In this document: in pieces, positions 1-7,189 of the stretch
Position numbering within the stretch: position 1 is the first letter of the stretch
Layout: every line of letters begins with the position of its first letter
Assembly: GCA_002437565.1 (NCBI GenBank)
Contig: DJQL01000138.1
Coordinates: forward strand, 1-14,022
Source: Prevotella sp. UBA6387
GTDB taxonomy: Bacteria; Bacteroidota; Bacteroidia; Bacteroidales; Bacteroidaceae
Length of the DNA stretch: 14,022 nt
Direction: 5' to 3'
Notes under the pieces: model-generated
What the model was told of the DNA's origin: nothing
Seen by the model: the letters and a program-made list of their open reading frames with translations, nothing else
Databases searched by the model: none
Program-made: the position numbers and the translations under genes

Positions 1-1730
1 GATGGGAAGTGTCGTCAAGCTGGTTCCTTCTGCCAAAGACACCAATGACACCACGCATAGCAGACAGCAGGGTGGGATATTTCACCTATGGAATGCCAGG
101 CTTGACCGTAGACGACAACTATGAGCTTGGCAGCATGGCCATAAGGTGGAGACTTGAACCCAAAGACGAGGACATGGAGAAATATCGTCGGGGCGAACTT
201 GTTGAGCCAAAGAAGCCAATAGTGTATTATATATCTCGCACCGTGCCAGAATATCTTAGGCCATATTTCATCCAGGCCGTTAACAACTGGGAACCTGCTT
301 TCAGGAAAGCGGGATTCAAGAATGCCATCCATGCCGAAATGGCTCCCGTCGACTCTCTTTACGACGAAGGCGACGTGCGCTATCCACTGGTGTCTTACAA
401 GGCATCGCCAATACCAAACGCATACGGACCCGCGGTAGTGGATCCACGTTCCGGGGAAATCATAACATCGCACATTGGCATATACCATTCCGTGCTCGAC
501 CTCGTACAGAGATGGTATTTCGTGATGTGCTCACAAGTTGACCCACGGGCAAGGAAATATCCTCTCGACAAGAAAATCATCGGCAAGCTCATGGAGACCG
601 TGCTGACCCATGAGGTGGGCCACACCCTCGGCTTGCGCCACAACTTCATAGCCTCGACCATCTACGACCCCGACAGCTTGCGCGACGAGAACTTCGTGAA
701 GGCACACGGGCTGGGTGGAAGCATAATGGACTACCAGAGATTCAACTACATACCGCAGCCAGAAGACAAAATCACCGACTACGACAACCTCCTGCCACGT
801 GTAGGCGATTACGACAGGTTCGCCATACAATGGGGCTATACGCTCGACCCAAGCACGTCGCTGGCGAAAAACACCAAGACGCGCAGGCAATGGGTCACCG
901 AACAGCGAGCCAAGCACACGTGGGCAAGATACATAGAGGAGACCACTCTCGGTGACCCACGCGTGCAGAGCGAGGACAGCGGTAGCGACGACATCAAGGC
1001 CAACACCTATGGCATGAGGAACCTGAAATACATAATGGACCATATGGAAGAGTGGACCAACACGCCTGACAGCGACTGGTATCCTCTGCGCCGACGTTAC
1101 CTGTCTGTCCAGAACCAATACTGGAACTATATAGAGCATGTGATACGCTACATATCGGGCAGCATGGACGACAACTGCGATAAGGGCGAGCAGCTGTGCA
1201 TACACCAGCCAGTGCCTCTCAAGGACCAGCTCCGGGCCTTGGACTTCATAGATGAATACATGATCAAAGACCAGAAATGGCTTTGGAGGCCGGAGCTGAT
1301 GAAGAAGACGGGAGTTGACTGGAGCTACGACCTCTCCAGGGCATCCAACAAACTGGCGAAAGTGTTCTTGAAATATGGAAGCGTAACCGACGAGAACCAA
1401 CAAGAGGACGCACTCTCCACCGACAGCCTGTTCAACTTCATTTTCGACAAGGTATACGCTCGGTATCAAGCTGGCCGGAAGCTTTCTGTCCACGAGCGCA
1501 TGCTTCAGCGCAACTTCCTCACCGACCTCACGCTCAGCGCTGAAAACCTTACCACATTCGGCACGGGCGTAGGACTGCAACTAAAGAAGATGCTTGAAAA
1601 GGTGAAAGCATACGCCGTGCAAGGGGAAAAGGGCGCGAAAGACGACATCACGAGAGCCCATTTCGCCACCATAAGAAATTTCATCACGACATGGCAAACA
1701 GGTGACAACAAAGCACTATTGACTAAATAA
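1..1730 (+). CDS. Zinc-dependent metalloprotease, met-zincin type (DUF5117/DUF4953 family), 5' truncated
   Basis: This is the C-terminal part of a large Bacteroidetes metalloprotease. The reading frame is open to the window edge, with codons for W and E preceding the GTG at 9, so that GTG is not the real start. Family members are usually about 800 residues, so roughly 200-300 residues, including the signal peptide, lie outside. The metzincin motif HEVGHTLGLRH (three zinc His plus catalytic Glu) is at 609-641, and the Met-turn SIMDY has its Met at 726-728. The preceding stretch, from WFLLP through RLEPKDEDMEKY, the SPIPNA segment and DPRSGEI, is characteristic of the family. The protein is presumably an exported peptidase acting in the envelope; its substrate is unknown. 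It lies 4 nt upstream of a catalytically dead paralog, probably in one operon. I am confident of the family and of an intact active site; the start is unseen. Confidence 0.93.
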   Translation, partial: WEVSSSWFLLPKTPMTPRIADSRVGYFTYGMPGLTVDDNYELGSMAIRWRLEPKDEDMEKYRRGELVEPKKPIVYYISRTVPEYLRPYFIQAVNNWEPAFRKAGFKNAIHAEMAPVDSLYDEGDVRYPLVSYKASPIPNAYGPAVVDPRSGEIITSHIGIYHSVLDLVQRWYFVMCSQVDPRARKYPLDKKIIGKLMETVLTHEVGHTLGLRHNFIASTIYDPDSLRDENFVKAHGLGGSIMDYQRFNYIPQPEDKITDYDNLLPRVGDYDRFAIQWGYTLDPSTSLAKNTKTRRQWVTEQRAKHTWARYIEETTLGDPRVQSEDSGSDDIKANTYGMRNLKYIMDHMEEWTNTPDSDWYPLRRRYLSVQNQYWNYIEHVIRYISGSMDDNCDKGEQLCIHQPVPLKDQLRALDFIDEYMIKDQKWLWRPELMKKTGVDWSYDLSRASNKLAKVFLKYGSVTDENQQEDALSTDSLFNFIFDKVYARYQAGRKLSVHERMLQRNFLTDLTLSAENLTTFGTGVGLQLKKMLEKVKAYAVQGEKGAKDDITRAHFATIRNFITTWQTGDNKALLTK

Positions 1731-1734
1731 AGAC

Positions 1735-4086
1735 ATGAAATACACTATACCAACACTCGTGGCGCTGATGGCACTGTCCATGCCAGCGTGCGCCCAAGGC
1801 AAACAGCAAGCAGACAAGACGACCGAGGCCAAGGCCGACACGTTGCCATACACATACAAGAGCTTCATGGCCCTACAAGGCATGAAAGTAATAAAAGGAC
1901 AGGAGAATGCCGACGGATTGGCTCTCAACATTTACCGTAAAGACGACAATTACTATCTTGAGATTCCGCGCAAGGCCTTGGGCAAGGACATCTTCGCCCT
2001 CGCGATGACCTACAAAGGCAGCAGCTACCTGTCGCCCGTGTCGGGATCGTTCAGGGTGAAGGAAGGCGCCAACAAGCACTCACTCTATCTGACCTACAAC
2101 CGCAGCCTGGACACCCAAGCCGACTCCACACACGCCAAAGCAGCCAACGCAGCCATGATGGAGGCCATACACGCAAGCAACATGGAGCCGATAGACATGA
2201 GCCTTACGGTAGTGTCGAGGGGCGAGGACGGGAAGTCGTTTATCGTGGACATCTCATCAAGCATAAACTCCGCGCGAGGACTTTTCGACGTGTCCAAAAA
2301 CAACTCGCTCAACCATCCCGACATGCTGCGCTCCAAGATATTGTCTGTCGACGCCATAAGTGGGGGAGCCGTATTCGACCTGTATCGCTCGCAAAGCGAC
2401 ATGGTAAACGTCACCATGACCGCCCAAATGGAACAGGCACAAACCACGTGCTTGAAGTTCGTATTGCAACTGCTGCCAAGCAGGAAAGAGCGGCTGAAGC
2501 TGAACAACCCATTCTACGGCTTCAACACCATTGAGCGGCAAGAGTATGACACAAAGACGTATGTGTCGCGACGCAGACAGTATGTTAGCCGATGGAATTT
2601 CGACGAGGGCCCTGTCACGGTCTACATCAATCCCATCACGCCAAAGCCATACAGGGAAAGCATCGTGAAAGCCTTCGGCGAATGGGTGCCGGCACTCAAC
2701 GCCGCCGGCGTGAAGAAGCCGTTTGTGTTCTCTTCTGAGCCGAGCGACGCGCAGATGAGCTACCGCCACATCTATGTCGACTGGTATGGAGCCACCAATC
2801 CCACCAATGACGTAGTGCGCGACGGAAAGTCGGGGGAAATCCTCGCGGCGAGAATAGACGTGAACAACTGGGGAATGGATGAAAAGCTGACCAATTATTA
2901 CATCACCTGCCGAAACATCGACAAGCGCATAGCAAAGGACATGAACAGCGTGGGCGTTTTGCAAGACATGATACAGGCTCTTGTGGCAGGCCAGGTTGGC
3001 GAGGTGCTCGGATTGAAGCGCAACGACAATGGCTATCGCCAGTTCACGCCTCAGCAACTGCGCTCCAAGCAGTGGCTGCAAGCAAACGGCACCACGTCGT
3101 CGGTGACAGGCGGACTTACTTTCAACTACATAGTACAGCCAAAAGACGGCATAGGCGCAGAAGGATTGTTTCCCAAGGTGTCGGTCTACGACCGTGAGGC
3201 AATTGCCTATCTCTATGGCAAAAGCACAAGCGCGCCTCAAGGCAATGCTGGTTTCTTCTTCCAATACAACAAGTCCGACTACAAGACAAGCTGGAAAAAT
3301 CCCAAGGACTATATTTCCAACGACTTCGTGGAGGCGGCTCGGCTCGGCATAGAGCAGCTGAAACAGTTGTACAAGTCGATAGACAAGGATATGAAGCAGT
3401 TGCCAAACAGCCAGAACAGCATATCGCAAGAACGCACGGTTATTCTAAAGACATTGGGGCAATATCAGCAATTGATAAAGAACGCGACTTCCGTTGTTGG
3501 CGACAAGAAGACTTACCCCATACAGCGAAACGTTAACGAGACTCCCAACGCCTACCCAACCAAAGCATACCAAACAAAGGTACTCGATTTCTTAAACCGT
3601 GAGATTCTGCATGGCGTGCCTTCATGGACAAACGACGAAATTGCCAAACGCGTTTGCGGAGGCAATATAGATGGCATGATGCGCGCCGTGGCCGTTGAAG
3701 TGTATAAAAACCTGCTCGATGAGACCAAGATAAACAATCTAATCTCTGCCGAGGACGATATGGGCGACAAGGCCTTCAAGGCCAAGGATCTTTTCGACTT
3801 CATTGACCACAACTTGATGTGCGACTACAAATCAAACCAAGCCGTGCCTGAGTATATACAGCTTATACAGGCCAACGTGTTGCCAGACTTGGCGGAAAAG
3901 GTGTTCAAGACAGACGTATCCACCGCAATAGGCAATGAGGGAGCGACCATGCTGCACGCCTATTTTGTCAACCTCGCCAACAAGGTTGACGAGCTTTCAA
4001 AGACCAATGTCGACGAGGATACTCGTGAGAACTACAAGTTCATCGTGATGCGCCTGAAACGCAACTATTTTGACAAGCAACACTGA
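1735..4086 (+). CDS. Inactive paralog of DUF5117/DUF4953 metalloprotease (pseudo-metzincin), exported
   Basis: The 783-residue protein starts with a signal peptide (MKYTIPTLVALMALSMPACA), cut either after ACA or, as a weak lipobox, before the Cys. DUF5118/DUF5117-like N-terminal segments (about residues 40-280) are followed by a met-zincin-like domain (about 290-560). It aligns with the upstream protein through the KSGEI segment, the active-site helix, the FNYI-x-QP segment and the PKVSVYDREAIA segment. At the active site HEVGHTLGLRH has become GQVGEVLGLKR (residues 419-429, nt 2989-3021), so all three zinc His and the catalytic Glu are gone. The Met-turn Met is Thr458 (3106-3108). The frame is intact and full length, which argues for a maintained pseudoenzyme over a decaying gene. 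Automatic annotation would probably call it a zinc-dependent metalloprotease; that label would mislead. A regulatory, scaffolding or substrate-binding role with the neighbouring active enzyme is inference. The gene is 4 nt after the previous one, and its stop overlaps the next start. Confidence 0.92.
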   Translation: MKYTIPTLVALMALSMPACAQGKQQADKTTEAKADTLPYTYKSFMALQGMKVIKGQENADGLALNIYRKDDNYYLEIPRKALGKDIFALAMTYKGSSYLSPVSGSFRVKEGANKHSLYLTYNRSLDTQADSTHAKAANAAMMEAIHASNMEPIDMSLTVVSRGEDGKSFIVDISSSINSARGLFDVSKNNSLNHPDMLRSKILSVDAISGGAVFDLYRSQSDMVNVTMTAQMEQAQTTCLKFVLQLLPSRKERLKLNNPFYGFNTIERQEYDTKTYVSRRRQYVSRWNFDEGPVTVYINPITPKPYRESIVKAFGEWVPALNAAGVKKPFVFSSEPSDAQMSYRHIYVDWYGATNPTNDVVRDGKSGEILAARIDVNNWGMDEKLTNYYITCRNIDKRIAKDMNSVGVLQDMIQALVAGQVGEVLGLKRNDNGYRQFTPQQLRSKQWLQANGTTSSVTGGLTFNYIVQPKDGIGAEGLFPKVSVYDREAIAYLYGKSTSAPQGNAGFFFQYNKSDYKTSWKNPKDYISNDFVEAARLGIEQLKQLYKSIDKDMKQLPNSQNSISQERTVILKTLGQYQQLIKNATSVVGDKKTYPIQRNVNETPNAYPTKAYQTKVLDFLNREILHGVPSWTNDEIAKRVCGGNIDGMMRAVAVEVYKNLLDETKINNLISAEDDMGDKAFKAKDLFDFIDHNLMCDYKSNQAVPEYIQLIQANVLPDLAEKVFKTDVSTAIGNEGATMLHAYFVNLANKVDELSKTNVDEDTRENYKFIVMRLKRNYFDKQH

Positions 4087-6137
4087 TGCATAGACTGCAA
4101 ATTCTCTCTGTTTTATTTTTCATCCAGACAGCCCTTGCCGCCCAAACGGCGGCAAGCGGCATTGTCTTGTCTGGCGAGACAAAGGACACCGTAAACGTGG
4201 AGCGTTACGATGACCCCAACCTTGAGCCGCTTGTGAGCAGCCTGGAAACCGTGCCTTGGTTCCACAAGAGCAAGGACATTTTTTGGTATACGTGGCACAA
4301 GGCTGGAGAAGACTCAAAATACTATGCCTGGGAGAAAGGCAAGGGTAAATGGGAAGTGACACGCAAGCAAGCTGACAGCCTGGTGGCAAGCCGTTGGCCG
4401 AAAATAAACCCTTACGGCACAAGCAACGATTCGGTTTGGAGGCTGTCTGTCGACTCTTCAAGGAACCTCATATTGGAAAATCTCAAGGCACACACCAGCA
4501 CGACGCTGCTTCGTGGCGTGGAGAGTGATTATCCTTTTGAGATTGCCGACGTGAAATGGCTGGCAAAGGGCAAATTCGTCTTGCCACGCGTTGACCATCG
4601 CGGTGTCAGGAAATTTGGCATGATGTGGTGCGGCGACTACAACACGCCTATGACATCTACCTATGAGTATGAGATTCCTGGCGACACGATAGTGAAAACC
4701 ACACATTATTATGTAGGCGACTGCAAGCGTGGGACACTGCGTGAGGTCGACGTAAGGAAATGGAAATGCCAGGAGATAGTGGCGCAAAAGGCGGAAAACG
4801 TGTATAACCGCATATATTTCTGGAGAAAAAAGAAGACACGCGACGTGGCCCAACTGTGCTCCATCGATGGCGAGGGGCAACTGCATGAACTAATCACGGA
4901 AACTGCCAAACCTCGCATCAACCCAGATATGTTCGAATGCGATATTGTCAACAATGGCAACGACATATTCATCTGGAGCGACCGCACTGGATGGGGGCAC
5001 ATATACCACTACGATGGCCAAGGACACTTGCTCAACGCGGTTACTTCCGGCAATTGGACAGCGGGCCGCATATGCGCAATTGACGAAAAAGCTAAACTAC
5101 TGTTTTTCTACGGCTATGGACATGAAACAGGACGAAACCCTTACTACCAGCACCTGTACAGGGTAGAATTCAATGGCAAGGGCTTGAAACTGCTGACACC
5201 AGAAAACGCAGAACACAAGACTTTTGTGAGTCCCAACTGCAAAATCATAGTGGATAATTATAGCACCGTGAGCGAAGCTCCCACCATCGTAGTGAGAAAC
5301 TCAAACGGCAAGAAGCTCGACGTGCTTGAAAAAAGCGACGTGAGCAAGCTCTACGCCTATGGATGGAAAGCTCCCAAGCAATTCAAGGTTAAGGCTGCCG
5401 ATGGAAAGACCGACCTCTACGGGCTGATGTGGAAGCCTTACCACTTTGACCCTTCAAGGAAATACCCCATCATATCGCAGGTATATCCCGGGCCATTCAC
5501 GGAAACGGTGTGGAACGACTTTACAGTCTTCGACAAATACCACAATGCCGCTCTCGCCCAACGTGGTTTCATCGTGGTTGTCTTCGGTCATCGCGGAAGC
5601 AGCCCCCTGCGAAGCAAGGCTTACAACACCTTTGGCTACGGCAACTTGCGCGACTATCCGCTTGCCGACGACAAGGCCGGCATAGAGCAGATAGCCGCCA
5701 GATACGGCTTCATAGACATCAGCCGCGTGGGCATCGTGGGCCATAGCGGTGGCGCGATGATGGCCGCCGCGGCAATAATGACCTATCCCGACTTCTACAA
5801 GGCGGCCGTGGCAAGCTCGGGCAACTACGACAACAACGTCTACAACCGCATGTGGGGCGAGACCTATCAAGGCATAGCTGACGACAACGCCAAGTTCAAG
5901 GTGAAGACGATACAAGAGCTCGCGCCTCGGCTCAAAGGGCACTTGATGCTCGCCACGGGCGACGTGGACCAAAACGTGCATCCCATACACACGCAAAGGC
6001 TGGTGGAGGCGCTCATCAAGGCAAACAAGGACTTTGATCTCCTTGTATTGCCTGGGCAACAGCACCACTACGACTTCAACCATCAAATGTATTTTGAGAG
6101 GCGCAAAAGAGACTTCTTTGAGAGGTGGCTCAAGTGA
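4086..6137 (+). CDS. Exported S9 family (DPP IV/prolyl oligopeptidase-like) serine peptidase
   Basis: The 683-residue protein has a signal peptide (about residues 1-19, probable cut after ALA). A DPPIV_N-type beta-propeller region (about 60-430, with the IWSDRTGWGHIYHYD signature) precedes an alpha/beta-hydrolase domain (about 440-683). The nucleophile is Ser554 in GHSGGAMM. By comparison with DPP IV, the acid is Asp628 (GDVDQNVH) and the base His660 (PGQQHHYDF), so the catalytic triad is complete. I see no clear Glu-Glu pair of the kind that anchors the substrate N terminus in DPP IV, so dipeptidyl versus oligopeptidase specificity is open. The start ATG (4086-4088) shares its A with the TGA of the preceding gene, which implies translational coupling and co-expression with the two metalloprotease-family proteins. 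The likely role is periplasmic peptide degradation. Confidence 0.94.
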   Translation: MHRLQILSVLFFIQTALAAQTAASGIVLSGETKDTVNVERYDDPNLEPLVSSLETVPWFHKSKDIFWYTWHKAGEDSKYYAWEKGKGKWEVTRKQADSLVASRWPKINPYGTSNDSVWRLSVDSSRNLILENLKAHTSTTLLRGVESDYPFEIADVKWLAKGKFVLPRVDHRGVRKFGMMWCGDYNTPMTSTYEYEIPGDTIVKTTHYYVGDCKRGTLREVDVRKWKCQEIVAQKAENVYNRIYFWRKKKTRDVAQLCSIDGEGQLHELITETAKPRINPDMFECDIVNNGNDIFIWSDRTGWGHIYHYDGQGHLLNAVTSGNWTAGRICAIDEKAKLLFFYGYGHETGRNPYYQHLYRVEFNGKGLKLLTPENAEHKTFVSPNCKIIVDNYSTVSEAPTIVVRNSNGKKLDVLEKSDVSKLYAYGWKAPKQFKVKAADGKTDLYGLMWKPYHFDPSRKYPIISQVYPGPFTETVWNDFTVFDKYHNAALAQRGFIVVVFGHRGSSPLRSKAYNTFGYGNLRDYPLADDKAGIEQIAARYGFIDISRVGIVGHSGGAMMAAAAIMTYPDFYKAAVASSGNYDNNVYNRMWGETYQGIADDNAKFKVKTIQELAPRLKGHLMLATGDVDQNVHPIHTQRLVEALIKANKDFDLLVLPGQQHHYDFNHQMYFERRKRDFFERWLK

Positions 6138-6281
6138 CGCAAATATGTGGAAACATGGGGGAGCTAATTGCAAAATGAAAATATTATTGAGAAAACACTT
6201 GCGAATATAAAACATTTGTACTATTTTTGCAAAAGCGATAAAAGCTAAACAAAATAATATTTCACCTTTCAAGTGTAAGTC
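6138..6281 (+). other. Intergenic gap between the peptidase operon and the beta-propeller gene
   Basis: This AT-rich 144-nt gap holds the promoter of the downstream gene. I see no convincing intrinsic terminator for the peptidase operon; the only small hairpin (6145-6156) has a 4-bp stem and no T-run. Some read-through into the next gene is therefore possible. Confidence 0.6.
6198..6229 (+). promoter_or_regulatory. Bacteroidetes-type promoter (-33 CTTG, -7 TATTTTTG)
   Basis: The -7 element TATTTTTG (6222-6229) matches TAnnTTTG exactly. CTTG at 6198-6201 matches TTTG in three of four bases, with a 20-nt spacer, within the normal range for the Bacteroidetes primary sigma factor. Transcription would begin near 6236, giving a leader of about 45 nt to the ATG at 6282. 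No start site has been measured. Confidence 0.65.
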
Positions 6282-7103
6282 ATGAAAAAGACACTGCTCA
6301 TCTTAAACATCATTATTTTCGCCTCATTGCGGCTGTGTGCCCAACAACATTTGCCCAGCAACCCTACGTTCAAGAGGGTATTCACCTACGGCAAGGCGAT
6401 AGGCACAAGCATCCAGGACATGGAAATATCTGGTGACACAGCTATAAGCTTCAGCCACGCAATGGAGGAAGTGTATCTCATAGACCTCAACAAAAAGAAG
6501 AAAATAGGCAAGCTGCACATCGAGACAGACCCTAAAGTGCACTGCAACACAGTGTCGTTTGGATCACGATATACCCCGACCGACAAGTGGCCGCTCCTCT
6601 ACGTGGCACAATACTCAAACAGGCACACGTCGAACGTGTACCGCATCATTGGCAAAAAACTGCAACTCGTGCAGACCATAACATGGGCTGGATACAAAAA
6701 CTCACTTACTGTCTTCGACAATGCCGATAAAAGCAACATCTACGTAATTGCATGGAATGGAAGTGAAGACCGCAATCCGCGAATCTTTAAGATAGCCACT
6801 CCAAGTATAAAGGAAAGCGAGCTGACTATAGATCTAAGCACAAAAACAGACTATTTCACTTTCAACTACATAAACAAGTTTGAGGTGGTGCAGGGAGTTA
6901 CCGTGAAAGACGGCATAATGTACCAAGTGAGAGGATATAAAAACAATGGCCAACTTGCCGTGTTTGACCTGAAAGCCAAAAAGCAAGTGCGTCTTTTCAG
7001 CCTTCCACCCTTGGGCATTTCAGCAGAGCCGGAAGGTGTCGCTTTCCAAGGCGACAAACTATGGATATGCGACCAAGAGAGCAATATGTTTGTAATGCAA
7101 TAA
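6282..7103 (+). CDS. Exported protein of probable beta-propeller fold, function unknown
   Basis: The 273-residue protein opens with a signal peptide (MKKTLLILNIIIFASLRLCA, probable cut before QQ; the Cys lacks a good lipobox). The mature part has repeated short beta-rich segments in which hydrophobic strands alternate with turn motifs, such as EVYLIDLNKKKKIGKL, SNVYRIIGKKL, GQLAVFDLKAKKQ and the closing EPEGVAFQGDKLWICD. This pattern resembles TolB-like/NHL or SMP-30-type propellers; it recalls the BF3164-like (TolB_like) Bacteroides group, but I cannot place it firmly there. No catalytic motif is evident. The gene has its own promoter and ends at the hairpin at 7150-7187, so it is probably monocistronic. 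I do not assign a function. Confidence 0.8.
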   Translation: MKKTLLILNIIIFASLRLCAQQHLPSNPTFKRVFTYGKAIGTSIQDMEISGDTAISFSHAMEEVYLIDLNKKKKIGKLHIETDPKVHCNTVSFGSRYTPTDKWPLLYVAQYSNRHTSNVYRIIGKKLQLVQTITWAGYKNSLTVFDNADKSNIYVIAWNGSEDRNPRIFKIATPSIKESELTIDLSTKTDYFTFNYINKFEVVQGVTVKDGIMYQVRGYKNNGQLAVFDLKAKKQVRLFSLPPLGISAEPEGVAFQGDKLWICDQESNMFVMQ

Positions 7104-7149
7104 TAATACTCTGCATAAACCCGAAAATAGACAATGGCATAAAACTCTT

Positions 7150-7187
7150 AAAAGGCCGCCCCACATCAAGTTGTGGGCGGTCTTTTT
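7150..7187. terminator. Bidirectional intrinsic terminator between convergent genes
   Basis: The left arm AAAAGGCCGCCC plus ACA (with one bulged C) pairs with TGTGGGCGGTCTTTT around the loop TCAAGT. This gives a GC-rich stem followed by a T5 run (7183-7187) on the + strand. Read on the - strand, the same hairpin is followed by TTTT. It lies 46 nt after the beta-propeller stop and 2 nt beyond the tex stop, so it can end transcription from both sides. Confidence 0.88.
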
Positions 7188-7189
7188 GC

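Noticed and set aside
531..1580. Open frame of 349 codons on the - strand opposite the active metalloprotease
   Set aside because: It overlaps conserved catalytic-domain coding sequence throughout and has no domain signal of its own.
2257..3429. Open frame of 390 codons on the - strand opposite the inactive metalloprotease paralog
   Set aside because: It is entirely antisense to a conserved coding gene, with no family resemblance and atypical composition; a shadow frame.
1735..4086. Possibility that the second metalloprotease-like gene is a pseudogene
   Set aside because: The frame is uninterrupted over 783 codons, has an intact signal peptide, keeps family segments outside the active site, and is tightly coupled to both neighbours. 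Only the catalytic residues are lost, which fits a pseudoenzyme better.
6145..6156. Small hairpin ATGT-GGAA-ACAT after the S9 peptidase gene as a terminator
   Set aside because: The stem is only 4 bp and AT-rich, with no following T-run.
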